Part shown: piece after piece, positions 11,047-23,142 of the stretch
Numbering within the stretch: the stretch's first letter is position 1
Layout of the letters: every line of letters begins with the position of its first letter
Assembly (NCBI GenBank): GCA_007644065.1
Contig: VJWN01000013.1
Span: 1,116,001-1,180,000 of the forward strand
Origin: Margaritispora aquatica
Lineage: Eukaryota; Ascomycota; Leotiomycetes; Helotiales; Discinellaceae
Direction: 5' to 3'
Length of the DNA stretch: 64,000 bases
Translations under genes and position numbers: made by a program
Notes under the pieces: generated by a model
Told to the model about the DNA's origin: nothing
Seen by the model: only the letters and a program-made list of their open reading frames with translations
Database searches by the model: none

Positions 11047-13168
11047 TTTGGGGTAGGTTATGCGAGCCTGTCAAGATAGGTGGGACTGAAAATAAAAAGG
11101 TAAGTTGTTGAATGAAACAAGCTTGCTTTTCAGGAAAAACGCCTTGAGTAGGGCAGACACCGGGCTATATGCGCTTCTTGTAACCAAAGGCTGAGCACCG
11201 ATTCTGATCCCTCACTTGCTGAAAATTGAGGCTCTTGATGATTCCTTATCGGCTCACCGTGACCACTAGGCAGCAGGCAGCTTGTAAGGCAAAACGAGGC
11301 AGACTGAGGAACAACGAATCAGGTAGGTTGTTCAAATAATCCCAAAGAAGCTATCACGCTTTGGGATCTCTAAAGCCGAGATCCTGATTATTACCAGTGT
11401 TCAAGTGCACGACTGTTTAATTAAAATAAAACACTTTGTAGTAAGACAATAAATCAAAGTATTGAGTGTGATTCCTGCTCTAACCCTAAGTGTGAAAATT
11501 CTGAAGATACAGTTCCACGTGGATCATCTCATGGTGCGTACAACTAGTTATAATGATTTAGGACGATTTGGTTGAGTTACAGACTGCGGTTCCTGAGTAG
11601 GCAAGGTTGGAAGCAGACTTGGTTAAAGGAAGGTTATACACGGCAACCAATATCTGACTCAGCCATGCGGCAGATATATGCATGCGTGGGCGTTCCGGAC
11701 AGACTTCCACACCCTTTTCTTTCTCAAAAACTCAGAGGTCAGGATTCTGGTATCAGGTGATGGATTGTTTTTCAAGACTCTTTTGGAAATATGATGTAAG
11801 ATTTTTTGCAATTTGATTAGAGCTCGGTGGCCCTCAAGGAGATAGAATTGATCTCGCTCTAGCTATGTGAGCACCTATGAGTCCGAAAGGTTAGTTAAGC
11901 GTAATTCCAATCTGCCAAGATTGGTTCAGCACAGGCCGCCTGCTGGTGGCAGACCAAGCCCAGATTACTTGCAGTAGCTGAGCACCATACCCCGCAATTG
12001 CAGCCTTACGGAGGTACCCATAATGCTAAGTACAGTGTTGAAGCTGGGAGACTGCACCCACGTGACGTAACCAAATCCCGCGCGTTGTCTCGATAATAAG
12101 ATCCTTAAAATATTATTCGAAATATCGTGTTTATATTTCAGCTTAATACTAATTATAATACTATAGAATATCTTTAAGATCGGAATATAAGTTTGCGCGC
12201 CTAAATTAGTGACTTCGAAACGCAGATTAGCGTATATGGGAAGTGAAGGAGAGAGTAGGAGCGCTAGCGAGCAGATAATAAGTAGTATAATAAAAAGGAA
12301 GCCGATAATAGAAAAGAACTACAATAAATATATACAGAAAACGAGTAGCGAATTCAATAAGAAGCAGGATCTTATATGAAGATTAAGAGAGAGAAAATAA
12401 GACCTATAATATTTTATAAATATATATATACCTATTATATATTTCTCTTATATAAGGATCCTTCAATAAGCCGACATGGGCTCCATCAATGATATTTCTC
12501 TTGAGACAAGACGGGCTCGGTCAAAGCTGATTATCATAGACTCAGTATTCCGTTAAACGTGGAACCAACATGGGATCCGTCACCAAAAAGCCAGCATGTA
12601 TGTATTAGTAGCTAGAAAAAGTCCCATGTTTTGTACCAAGCCAAGCCCGGATCCTGCAAGGCATAGGGAAGTGGGGTTTCTGTACAATGACTGTTCACTG
12701 CAAGGACGGGCCTGTGTTATCTGTCAGCTGCTGCTGCTCATGCATATGCTGTTGCTCTAAGCGTGCTCAGGGAGTGCTCATGCTCAAGGCGGAGCATATG
12801 TAGGAGTCTATGGAGCCGAAGCAGTTAAAGCGAGAGCAAGAAGGGGCATGTCACTTTCCCATAACAGTCATTAGGAAGAAAATGTCTTGCTAGAGACTAC
12901 TGATATAGTCTAGTTAAGCTGTGGCTTCCTTTGACACCTGTTCCGAGAAGCTTTCATGGATTGGTGTCGGCATAGGTAGTAGGTATATAATATTCTCCAG
13001 GGGGTCATATTCCAATGTAATTTAGTCAGGGTGAGTTCTCTACTGAAGGGCACATCTTATAGTGACATACCTAAGTTTGTTGTCCACAAAACTTTTCGGT
13101 TTGGAGACCTTCTCTCGCCTTGCCAAAAGATTCTTGTAGTCCCACGATTTCAATTTCAATTGTGCCGA
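11047..13168. other. Gene-poor region with AT-rich patch
   Basis: No supported gene. About 12,100-12,470 is very AT-rich with stop codons in every frame, flanked by normal composition. The remainder has only short unsupported frames. Confidence 0.5.
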
Positions 13169-13504
13169 CTAACTCGTTGATTTGAAGCGCTGACGTTTCT
13201 TAATCATGTCCAGCACCGCAAAGACTGAGTATTGAAGGCTGGATGTTGACGGCCATTCACTGGTCGCTTGAGGTGTCAAAGGTAATAGGATCTGCCTCTC
13301 CGGCGGTGTACCATCAGCAGATTCAGAGACAGTAGGCGTTGAAGCTGAGAATCTCTTCTTATCAGTTATTGCTCGGCAGTGAGAAGATTCGTTGTCTTGT
13401 ATTATCAGATGTGTAAAGTTCTTTATGGCATCCTTGTCTTTATCAAGTGCGGTTACGTGGGTTGAGCGATTGTGTCTAAAAAAGCTCAGTCCTACGTCAG
13501 CCAT
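13169..13504 (-). CDS. Hypothetical ORF, 111 aa
   Basis: A single uninterrupted minus-strand frame from ATG, rich in Ser, Thr and Pro in the middle and ending basic (KKRQRFKSTS). There is no signal peptide, membrane segment or known motif. It lies 400 bp downstream of the PNP-domain relic on the same strand and may be debris of the same locus. Coding status is doubtful. Confidence 0.25.
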   Translation of the reverse strand: MADVGLSFFRHNRSTHVTALDKDKDAIKNFTHLIIQDNESSHCRAITDKKRFSASTPTVSESADGTPPERQILLPLTPQATSEWPSTSSLQYSVFAVLDMIKKRQRFKSTS

Positions 13505-13903
13505 AATTCTAAGTTGCCAGAAAATTAATAAGTGATTATATAAGTGAAGATATCGTCACCGTGATTCCTTAAATAGAAGTACGGGTACAACAGCTGGTCC
13601 TCAAACTGATTGAACTTGGGCAAGAAGATATTCATGACCGTGAAAGTGGTCAACTAGGTCCGGGGTGTTCGGTAAGCGAGGCTCATTCGCAGTGTTTAGA
13701 GCTCGGGATAGAATATTAAATTGTATTCATTTTTAGGAAACCATTTTTGAATAGGGTCTGCGCTTTACATGTTCTCAACTAACTTGGTGCCTGTCCTAAC
13801 GTGAATGTGTTTACTTTCATTTTCTTTGCTTCTACTATACTTGTTTTGACTTTTTCCTCGAGTGGAATCATCGACAGCAGTTATTCTACAAAAATAGCAG
13901 TCA

Positions 13904-14580
13904 CCAAAGACAGCATGAGGCTAACATCATATGTTCTTGTGTGATTCTGCATAATTGCAGATGCGACGAATGACAAGACACGGAAATAGCATCAAAGCCT
14001 ACGGCCTTCATTTCAAAGTAGAGTATGCCTCCAAAGTCTTGGCTCACACGGTCTCTCTGGATTTCGTCTCTCGTACGTAGGGCCTTCAGTTTAATTATAT
14101 GACGCTTTGAAAAGATGATTGGGCTTGGCGCTCTCACGGGTAAAATCTGCCAAGTGTTTCTTCTCGCACGCATCGAACTCCTTGTAAACACAAAGATTTC
14201 TTGCACGCATTTTCACCGCGGCGAGGAGCAACTGTGGGGGTGCATTCAAAAGATCAATGGCTTTAGAACCAGTTAGAGTCGCCCCGATGTCGTACTGGAT
14301 CACGCCGCCATGTCCTTAGTCAGGTCGTCTGATCACCACATCCGATGCCGACCAACAGCCCGAACCGAATCTATTTGAGCTGCGTAGTCACAACTGCAAC
14401 CGAGCCCATGGCTGTCTGACCAGCTGGCAGGTATTTTAAGACGACATTGTGCTTTCCAATCGCTCCAAGGGTATGCATGTTGTTATCGTTCTCATCTTGT
14501 TCTAGATCTTCGTGCTCTTCGTCGAGCAATTCTTGCGCGGCGGTAAGTTCGATCGGCAATGCGCACACACAGCCGGCTAT
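13904..14580 (-). pseudogene. Relic of a PNP-type (nucleoside phosphorylase) NLR N-terminal domain
   Basis: Minus-strand fragments in shifting frames match the order of the PNP_UDP phosphorylase domain that begins many fungal NLR proteins. CALPIELTAAQELLDEEHED and a GKHNVV...LPAGQT stretch are at 14,568-14,400. IRFGLLVGIG follows after a stop near 14,370. VIQYDIG and LLNAPPQLLLAAV are at 14,300-14,215. TRDEIQRDRVSQDFGGILYF and FEMKAVG are at 14,075-14,000. Stops and frameshifts separate these pieces, and the family's glycine-rich loop is damaged. No NB-ARC or repeat domain follows. Identity rests on my knowledge of the family and was not searched. Confidence 0.75.
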
Positions 14581-16565
14581 TCAGGCTTCACATGGAAGTT
14601 GTGTCATTACGTGGACCTTACTCGTTAAAGGTCACAAGCTCACACTCGCAGAATTGACAACGTTGTATAAGGTTTTTAGCCATCCAAAGATTAAGCAGCC
14701 CGATGCAGGGGCTGAATCTGTTCTGGAATGTGACTCAGTAAGTCTCTACACATTGCCACCACTTCACACACTTGCTAGGGCTTCCCATTCGATCTGTTGC
14801 ATCTTGCTGCTTATCCCAGCCGCAAGTCACATAGAACAATGTTCTCGAGATTCCAGTCTTGAGTGTACCAACCACAGCACAGCCTCGGCTACATTCTATG
14901 GGTCACGGTTATAAGATATTCTTTGTCTCTTTCTGCCATTCCACGAGGGACTTATGTGACTGATATCCTCATACTAGCAGCAGTAGAGAGAGGCGGCTCT
15001 GTTGATGATCATAACGAGTCGGCACTAGCCGAGAACTCAGGCGGCAGTCGAGGCAAACCCCACACCTTGCTTCCCCGCGTCTATTTAGCAGGACCAACGA
15101 ATAATTTTTCTTTTTATCCACCAGATAAAGTTTCCGTAGTCTCTACGGAAAAAAGTATATCTTATCCGCTTAGTTATATGGTACTATGTCACTCTACAGA
15201 TCTTAGAGGAGAATCGATCATACCAACTAGTATTTATATCAGGCTAAAATCTAGCAGGTTGGGCATATAATTTAGGCTATTGTATACTGGATATTACTTA
15301 GTTTCAAGCATGTGGACCGACTGGACATTTTGCTAAGAAAGAGGACGACTGTTCTTAACTTGGCTAGTGTTACGAATCACCTGAATTGCGTGTAACGACC
15401 CTGTCGCTGGTTGGGAGTGCTAGGTAAGGATTCAGAATATGGTGAATCACTCGAAGTGATTCCAGGTATATTACTGATAAGTATGAATTTCTATTTGAAG
15501 TTGAGTACGAAGCTCCTATCTAAGGAAACCAAATTTCATTATATAGAACCTTCGTTTTCCATGGAGTCCTCCTTAGGAACTCCAGCCCAGAGGGACTCCA
15601 TCACATGACCTTTCGGCTATGGGTCACGACTAGCCTTAGTCTAGTCTTGTGCCTTGAATCCTTCTGACCAATGGCTTCTCTGTACAGCAAGGCTGCTGAG
15701 CTTTAGGGCCATGTTGAGTGATTATAACACTATAGCCCTAGCTAAGGCTTGGTAGCTAGGCTATATAGAAAAGCTATAAGATAGATATTTAGGATTATAG
15801 TCTTAGTATTATAATCTAAAGGATTTTAAGGAATTACGTAACTCTTAGATTATTGGGACTATTAAAATTATAAAGTAATCTAGATAATCTGAAGGATCTA
15901 AAAGGAAAAAAAGTTCTATATAATAAAATAGGTTTCTTTAGATAAGAGCTTTGTATTTAACTTGAAATAGTAATTTATACTGTGGTGGGGCCACGGTGGG
16001 AAACATGACCGTATCTCTATAAAGGAGTACTCGTATAAAGAAGTAGGGCATTACCTTTCGGTAATCCCTACTATTGATCATCACTTTTTCGAATTTTATA
16101 TTATGGTTTTACTTCTTGCCTTTAGAGCTTTGGTCAAAGATACCAGCACTTTGAACGATTCTCGTATATATTCTCTTTAGGAATACCACTCTACTCTTTG
16201 ATCCCTTTTCGATATTTACTGTTTCGTTCCTTTGGTATTGTTTTCTTTCGTTCTACCTACCCACAACAATACTTTTTAGTAATATACCTAGAATTACTTC
16301 TAATGATTTACGATATTCTAAATCCTTACCTAATACCTCTAACTAGTGATATGGTTGTTATAACTAAGATAACTATAGTAAAAACGTATATTTCGTAAAT
16401 ATCCTTAAGTGTTTAGCTAACTCTTTGTGTGTCTTCTTTTTAAATAATTAAATACCTCTTTATATAGACGGTAGAGTTACGTACGGATTTCTTTTAAGTC
16501 CCAATATCTAAGAATTCCTCTAGAATGATCTACTCTTAATCTAATAGCCTTACTTCCCTAATCTT
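14581..16565. other. Gene-poor region, AT-rich in its second half
   Basis: No supported gene. From about 15,100 the composition shifts and stops abound. A sequence starting TGTAACGACCC at 15,391 resembles the start of some fungal LTRs, but no matching end or target duplication was found. Four short hairpins are listed separately. Confidence 0.5.
15131..16070. repeat. Four short inverted repeats
   Basis: Perfect arms: 15,131-15,139 with 15,143-15,151 (TTTCCGTAG, loop of 3); 15,444-15,451 with 15,455-15,462 (GAATCACT, loop of 3); 15,561-15,569 with 15,593-15,601 (ATGGAGTCC). A fourth at 16,044-16,070 has 11-bp arms with one bulged base. All lie in non-coding DNA. Confidence 0.7.
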
Positions 16566-16700
16566 CTCTTCATACTCTCTCTTACTATCACGATCACGCT
16601 TAAAATCACACTTATAGACAAACTCATATTCATGATCATACTTATACTTACATTCACACCCACACTCGCACTTATACTTATACTCACAACCACATTTGTA
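16566..16700 (+). repeat. Imperfect hexanucleotide-like tract
   Basis: A stretch built of CACTTATA, CACTCA and CATACT variants in phase, giving alternating Cys-Lys-Tyr-Glu type codons on the minus strand. It is low-complexity DNA, not a gene. Confidence 0.6.
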
Positions 16701-18061
16701 AGCATCATTGGCACTCACTATTGCTCTGGATGGGGCAGCGTCTCTCAGGTCCGTGATGATAGAGCCTGCACACACTGGCACGTTGCTAGATCATTGCTAG
16801 TAGACAAGTGTGCAATAACTAGCCCGAGCAAGTAGATCGAGAAGAAGGCCTGCTACTTCTCAGCGAGAGTGGGGAGGACAGCATAAGTTAGACAGACAAC
16901 ATGTGAGAAAGAAGGCAGGTGAGCGATTGGTCCAAGACGCGAGCCTAGGGATACGTAGTCTTGAATACGGCGCAAATACCAAAGGGGTAAGGGGTACGAT
17001 ATACGAGAGAACAGCGCAAGGGGGCACGGCGAGACGAGTTGTGGACAACAGCTTGGTGTGCCAATCGGTAAATAAGTGCGTGCGTGCGCAACCCTCTCGT
17101 CCGATCTATCCTCACTAGTGTCGTATCAGCAACTAAACTGACCCGGCCACACATGGCACAAACTATTGTTCCGGACGGAGGAGAGTAGACTATGTGGGAC
17201 TCTGCTAGGATCTTAATATGGAAGATCCTAGACACTTTTGAAGAAGCTTCTTTATCCTTTAGCCCCAGCAGAGGGGTCACAGGGCAGATTTATCAAGTTG
17301 TCATAAGGTAGACACACATTGGATTAGGGTAAATGTCTTTATGCTAGATAACGCTACAATTCACAATATATATAGGTAAGGTACACATACCTATGCGCCC
17401 TGAAAAAGGGAAATATACCCGATATACCCGAGTTAGTTAGCGCGCCGAATTCCGAAAAGACCTTGGAGCTATTAATTGGCTGTACAATTAATACGTGGGA
17501 CCGGATAGGGGAACAGCTTTTAAACAGGTCAATTGATACTACAGAGTATAGAGCAGAGTAAAAGGAGTTTTGGCTGCCTAGGGATAGTACATTGAATATT
17601 AAAGTGACATCCAAAATCTGCCATTTAATGCACTAACCCTGCTGTAGGTGGGGTAGGAATCCACCACGTTGAGTCCCACCCCGCAATCTGTCACGTTTAC
17701 ATTGCTGTGCTAGGATGTTTAGCGAAGTGATCTATACCGAACAATGAATTGCCGGCAGATTAAGGGCAGTTTAACCCCCACTTCCCCACAAGAAAATAAT
17801 AAGATCTTGCACTTTAAAACAAGTAAGACAAGGATATAATTAAGAGGCAAATTCGATTGTTTACCTTAGGCTAATTGTATATATGTATTTTGATTTAGAG
17901 ATGATTTTCTCACTTATTCGTCTGTGTGTAACATTTCAACACCCTTTTTCTATTTAATAAAAGCTCTTCATGTACATCAGCTATTCAATAACTGATTGTA
18001 CTTACTTCAGTCGCAAAATCCTTCGAATACCATCACAGACTTGCCAAGCTACAGCAACAAG
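16701..18061. other. Intergenic region upstream of GH30 gene
   Basis: No supported gene. A TTAATAAAAG element about 105 bp before the GH30 ATG could act as its TATA box. Confidence 0.4.
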
Positions 18062-19435
18062 ATGAAAGTTGTCCAAATTATTCTGGCGACCTTGCCATGG
18101 TCTTTAGCCATAACTTTACACCCACGAGCAAATACTGTCACCGTCGATTCCAGCATCCAATACCAAACTATCACCGGTTTTGGTTTCTCGGAAGCGTTTG
18201 GCCACGCGAAGCAGATTTATAATCTCGCGACCGCTCGTCGGAAGGAAGTCCTAGACATGCTCTTCAGCACTTCTACTGGAGCGGGATTGACCATTCTCCG
18301 GAACATTATCACCACTGGGCTGATTGAGCCTACCTCTCCCGGATCTCCAACCGCGACGCCAGCATACGTATGGGATGGTAGCGATGGAGCCCAAGTGTGG
18401 CTCAGTCAACAAGCAGCAAGTTACGGGGTTTCAACCATCTACGCTAATGCTTGGTCAGCTCCCGCCTTCATGAAGACCAACAACGCGGTAGCAAATGGTG
18501 GCTATGTTTGTGGTGTGACCGGCCAGACTTGCACATCTGGCAGTTGGATTCAAGCTTATGCAAACTATCTGACGCAATATGTCCGAGATTATAAAAGCTC
18601 TGGTGTGACGATTTCACACCTTGGATTTCTCAACGAGCCCGATTCCTCGTTCTCCTATGACAGTATGCTCTCCAATGGTCAACAAGCAGCGGATGTCATT
18701 AGGGTTTTGCGAACAACTTTGGATGCAGCGGGCTTTACGTCTGTCAAGATCAACTGCTGCGATAATCAGGGATGGAGCACATCTACAACCGTATTGAAAG
18801 ATGTCCAGGCTGCTGGAGGCACTGCTCATATGGGCGCCGTTACGTCTCATGGTTACACCTCGGCTCCCGGGTCACCATTCAGTTTTACTTCTTTGCCAGC
18901 TTGGCAGACCGAGTGGGCAGACCTAAGCAATCCTTGGTCAACTTCCTGGGCAGCTACTGGTACCTCTGTCGATGGTTTGGTATGGGCAAAACGAATTCAG
19001 AGTGGTTTGGTAAACAGCAATCTGAGTGCTTTTCTGTACTGGATTGGTGCAGAACCAACGACTGCAGCCTCAAGCGCAATGTTAGTTCAGTACAATGCCA
19101 CATCGGTTACAGCTTCTGGGAGACTGTGGGCCTTTGCTCACTTTGGACGATTCGTTCGCCCTGGGGCTGTGAGGATCTCAGCGACAACTTCGACTTCCGC
19201 GCTCACCGTCAGTGCGTTCAAGAACACTGACGGCACGCTGTCCCTTCAGGTTATCAATCCAGGGACTAGCAGTGTCACCTTTACCGTGTCTGGATTTGGC
19301 TCCGTCTCTCAAGTGCAGCCAATTCACACGGACGAGTCGAAGACTTTTTCATATATGGGGAAGATTGCTGTATCGAGTGGCTCTTTTACCTCAACTATCT
19401 CATCGAAGACTCTGATATCCTACATTCCTGGCTGA
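18062..19435 (+). CDS. Secreted glycoside hydrolase family 30 enzyme
   Basis: An intronless frame of 457 residues. The open frame reaches back to 17,996 but without an ATG there. The ATG at 18,062 starts a signal peptide (MKVVQIILATLPWSLA), so I use it. Family hallmarks are GFGFSEAFGHA near the mature N-terminus, the acid/base Glu192 in FLNEPDSSF and the nucleophile Glu284 in WQTEWADL. A beta-rich C-terminal region from about 370 fits the side domain of GH30. GH30 enzymes are retaining and act on xylan, beta-1,6-glucan or related polymers. The sequence style suggests the fungal xylan-active subfamily 7, but this is not proven. Length is normal for the family. It is probably secreted for plant cell wall breakdown. 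Confidence 0.92.
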   Translation: MKVVQIILATLPWSLAITLHPRANTVTVDSSIQYQTITGFGFSEAFGHAKQIYNLATARRKEVLDMLFSTSTGAGLTILRNIITTGLIEPTSPGSPTATPAYVWDGSDGAQVWLSQQAASYGVSTIYANAWSAPAFMKTNNAVANGGYVCGVTGQTCTSGSWIQAYANYLTQYVRDYKSSGVTISHLGFLNEPDSSFSYDSMLSNGQQAADVIRVLRTTLDAAGFTSVKINCCDNQGWSTSTTVLKDVQAAGGTAHMGAVTSHGYTSAPGSPFSFTSLPAWQTEWADLSNPWSTSWAATGTSVDGLVWAKRIQSGLVNSNLSAFLYWIGAEPTTAASSAMLVQYNATSVTASGRLWAFAHFGRFVRPGAVRISATTSTSALTVSAFKNTDGTLSLQVINPGTSSVTFTVSGFGSVSQVQPIHTDESKTFSYMGKIAVSSGSFTSTISSKTLISYIPG

Positions 19436-22400
19436 GTTTGTGTTATATTGAAGGTGGACTTTCTGTCAGTTTGAGATCACGTGGTATTTGGGGCAAGCTA
19501 CGCGAGGGACCCCCCTTTTCCTGTACATATGGCTCTCCTGAGCTCCTAGTGAACATACTTCTCTTCAATCAAGTCTTACCCTCTCAACCGCTCATTCCTT
19601 GATCTCACACTTTCTGAGTTAATATTTTGTACCGATTATCTTCAAGTCCTTGATATATTCGCTACTTGCTTTTTAACTGATATAGATATTGATGTACGTG
19701 AGTGAGTGAGCAATGAGAGCTGTTTAGGGGCTTCTCAGGACTGTTTAGGTTGCCTAGGCTGCTCAGGCTGCTCAGCTGAGCTGGGTGAGTGAGGAATAGG
19801 TGAGCTGAAGGTGATGAGCACTTGAGTAGAAACAGCAACTTGACTAACCGACCTTAGGACGAAAAAACAAAAAAGCTGTATTCAACTACCAAAAGAAGAG
19901 ATGCAGTGGATTTAGCTTCAACTTCAAGGATACTCATGCTGCTCTGTGATTCGATTTCAATGCTTTGGCCCTATCCAACAAAACAGGTCAGTACAAAGTA
20001 CAAAGCAAGATAGACGACCTGGAAACTCCTTAATCGAACATTGTACAATGTAGATGCGTCAAAGTTAAAAAGCGATTGGTATTTAACCTTTTACTAGTAT
20101 CATTCCCCCAAATACTGAAGAAAAACGCGATTTTTGGACAATCTTCATTCAAGTCTAGTTGGATGTTTCTCTCAAATCCTATGAGAAGCCAATGAAAACA
20201 ACACTCGATGTTCTTTAGATTCCATTCTAGAATATATAATTGATAGCAGAGTAGAGGGGTTGAAAGAGTAAAATGCACAGTTTGCAGTCATATCATCAGG
20301 GTCAGACACGGATCACACGTTTAAATTGAGAAACAACATAATAGAAAACTTCATGAAATGTGCAGCACAACTTTTTCACATCGACAGCTTTCTCATAGGT
20401 TGCATTTAGTATTTGATGCTTAGACATACAAATCTGAAATCTAGCTTAAGAGTACAAGTATTTATACTTCTACTTCCTTTCAAAGATTGATAAAAGTTCA
20501 GTTTGTTCGGATACTAACCAAAACCTCTTTCCTCTACCTCCAAGACACACTTTGTCCAATTTAATCACAAGAGTATCCATCAACTATCCAGCCTACCATT
20601 TCCACAGCTCAAAATCACTAGAAACGTGCAACACTTACCACGTTTAGCCCAACAGCGAACTGCCATCCATCTCACCACACAACCCCAACCCTAGTCAACT
20701 TCCAACCTACCTCCAATCCACCTCGAAACAACCTCCTGCTCATTCCCAGCTCACACCCAACTCACAGCACCCTAAAAAAAACCAGCCACGAATTCACCAT
20801 TTCGGCCCCTCCTCGGGGATATAAAAACCCCGCCCAGCATCCAGGACGAGATTCCTTTCGTATGCCTGAACAAAGATCTTTCAACTCGTTTAATGTGGGG
20901 AGTGGAGAGATTGAGGTGTTTGCTAAGGATGAGCTTGTGTTGTGTTTGTTTGTGCTTGTACTTGTGTGGATCTGTGTGTGGATTTGTGTGAAAGGGACCT
21001 AGAGGATGAGGGAATTGGTGTTGAATTTTGAAAGAGAGGGGAGAGAGTTTGTTTGTAGTTTGGGGAAGAAGGGAGTAGTGGAGAGTCGACAGCAATAAGA
21101 GAAATGAGTGCAATAATTCGTTTAGTCTGAATACAGAAAGAGTTAATTCCTAATGCTAAACGAATAAAGATTCAAATCAATAGCGACAACAGAACCTGAA
21201 AATACCACAAATCTAGCGGCTTTAATGTCCCCCTTAGAAACGACATCTCCGCCTGCTTCGCTTCTTATTGTTTGGTATCCAGATATTGAAACTGATGATG
21301 GAGAACTGAGTTGAAGGTACCTCGTAGATATTTATAAGCTTCTGTGGCCCTAGGTACTACCAAGTTAGCTATGCCTAACGGCTGGCGAGTGATAGTTACC
21401 CACAGAGGAGGTGATTGCTAGCACAACCAGACTTGTGGCCAAATTACTCGAAGTCTTCCTTTATTTTCAGAACTCGGAATTTGGACTTTGTAACCCAAGG
21501 CATCAAGTATAAAGCACACTGTTGTATGTACACACTGCACACATGTAAAGGTGATGAAATTGCTGGAACAGATTCTATGGCCGAGTGCGCGTTGTTGCTC
21601 TCGAAGACTCCCCGGAACTTCAACATTCTCTACGACCGTTGCTCTTACAAGTGCAAGACGTCCTCTTTTCGAATCTCAGGCTTGAGAAGAAACGAGAGCA
21701 TGATCCTTTTTTTTTGCCTCTCCTTCTCGCGCATGCTCGGGCTGCTTGAAGGTAAATGGCGATGTTGACAACAACGAGTTAGACTTAGGAGGAGGATATA
21801 TTCCTCCGTATGACAGCAAAAAAAAGGAATTCCTTCCTACCCCTCGAAGTCTCAATTCCATGCAACAAAAATACAACACGACACACATCACAGCACATGA
21901 AATACAACGGAATCAAACCAAAAGATCCGCAGAACTTTCACCGCAAATGACAGAACGATCAACTCTCCCGCAAATCTGTCACCTTGCCCGCAGTGTTTTA
22001 AAAAAGACTACCGATTCAGCAAACTCAGGGGAGCGAGGGTTTTATACATTGTCTTCTTTGCCGATCGCACGAAGATTGAGATATTGCCACTCACGATCCT
22101 ACCACGCTGTAGGATGAAGCGACTAGGCAACTCGACTTCAAGTAACGCGATTCAATTAACCTCCCTGCAGAAATTCACCATTGAATATGACCTAAGCTCA
22201 CTATGTAGGCGAAGAGAGGAGAGGAGAGGGGAGAGGTATAAACACCGCCACTAAGCTTGTGAACTGGAACCTCAATCTTGTGGCCAAAGACGCATTGTAT
22301 AATGCTGTGCTGTGCTGTGGAATGCCGTCAGCGCAGTCAAGCAAAGACTGACGAACATCTTCAGTGAACTACACCCACGCGCTGTTGTGGGAAATTTCCT

Positions 22401-23142
22401 CTGACAAGACAAGCAGGGAAATGACTTCATTTGATGGGAGGCCAAGGTACTGGCTAGGTTTTTGTGCCAGGAAAAGCTGGTGATGGATCGATCGACGAAG
22501 AATATGATAGAGATGACACAAGAGCCGAGAGATCGAAACGACAAAGAGAACCGTAGGCTTGATTGTTCCTCCTGCTGGCGAGGAAAATCAAGTATGAGGG
22601 CATCCGCTCGTGACATAAAACCAGGAAATTAACTTAGCCCAGGAGCAAAAAGGACAAAAATAATAGCTAGATATTGAAATATTACATCTTCCTCACCTTA
22701 CGGTGACCAACATGGGGCTCAAGCCAAATGTGGAAAAGGCATGGTTAAAGAACGCAACTTGAAAGCTGCTGTATGCTCTTAAATACCTACCTAGGCTCTT
22801 CAAGCAAATCTTCCACGCAAAAGAAGAGCTACACTTGCAAAGAAAAGAAAAAAGTCAACAATGTGAAACCTTATATGATAAACCGGAGACGAAGGTAAGA
22901 GTATGCTCGTGTCCTATGCCATATGCCATATGCCAGAAGCAAAAGAATTTCAATTCGCAGTTCGCCGTGAATATGCTTGCCCCCGTCCAACGCCATTTAA
23001 GTCACGAACCAAACCCACAAACCCTCCCTCCAAGCCCTAGCGTACCTATCTCCCTTGCAGACCCCAGCCAAAAGAACAAGCAAATGCGCGTCAAGAAATA
23101 CCAGTCATTCATCAGCACCCGTCCCTAGTATCAGAGAAGCCC
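19436..23142. other. Long intergenic region
   Basis: No supported gene in 3.7 kb. Open frames of about 60-120 codons at 20,772-21,113, 21,415-21,768 and 22,272-22,616 have low-complexity or random composition and no splice context. Confidence 0.5.

Noticed and set aside
14863..15270. Plus-strand open frame of 135 codons
   Set aside because: Crosses into AT-rich DNA with hairpins and has no recognisable domain.
15391..16400. Possible LTR beginning TGTAACGACCC with a TATA-like element near 16,018
   Set aside because: No matching terminus, target duplication, second LTR or reverse transcriptase motif could be found by eye.
17996..18061. Upstream extension of the GH30 frame
   Set aside because: No ATG at its start, and it would hide the signal peptide that begins at 18,062.
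20772..21113. Minus-strand open frame of 113 codons
   Set aside because: Low-complexity His/Thr/Lys composition from GT-rich DNA, no motif, and no clear start context.
21415..21768. Plus-strand open frame of 117 codons
   Set aside because: Random-looking composition, overlapped by other frames, no splice partner.
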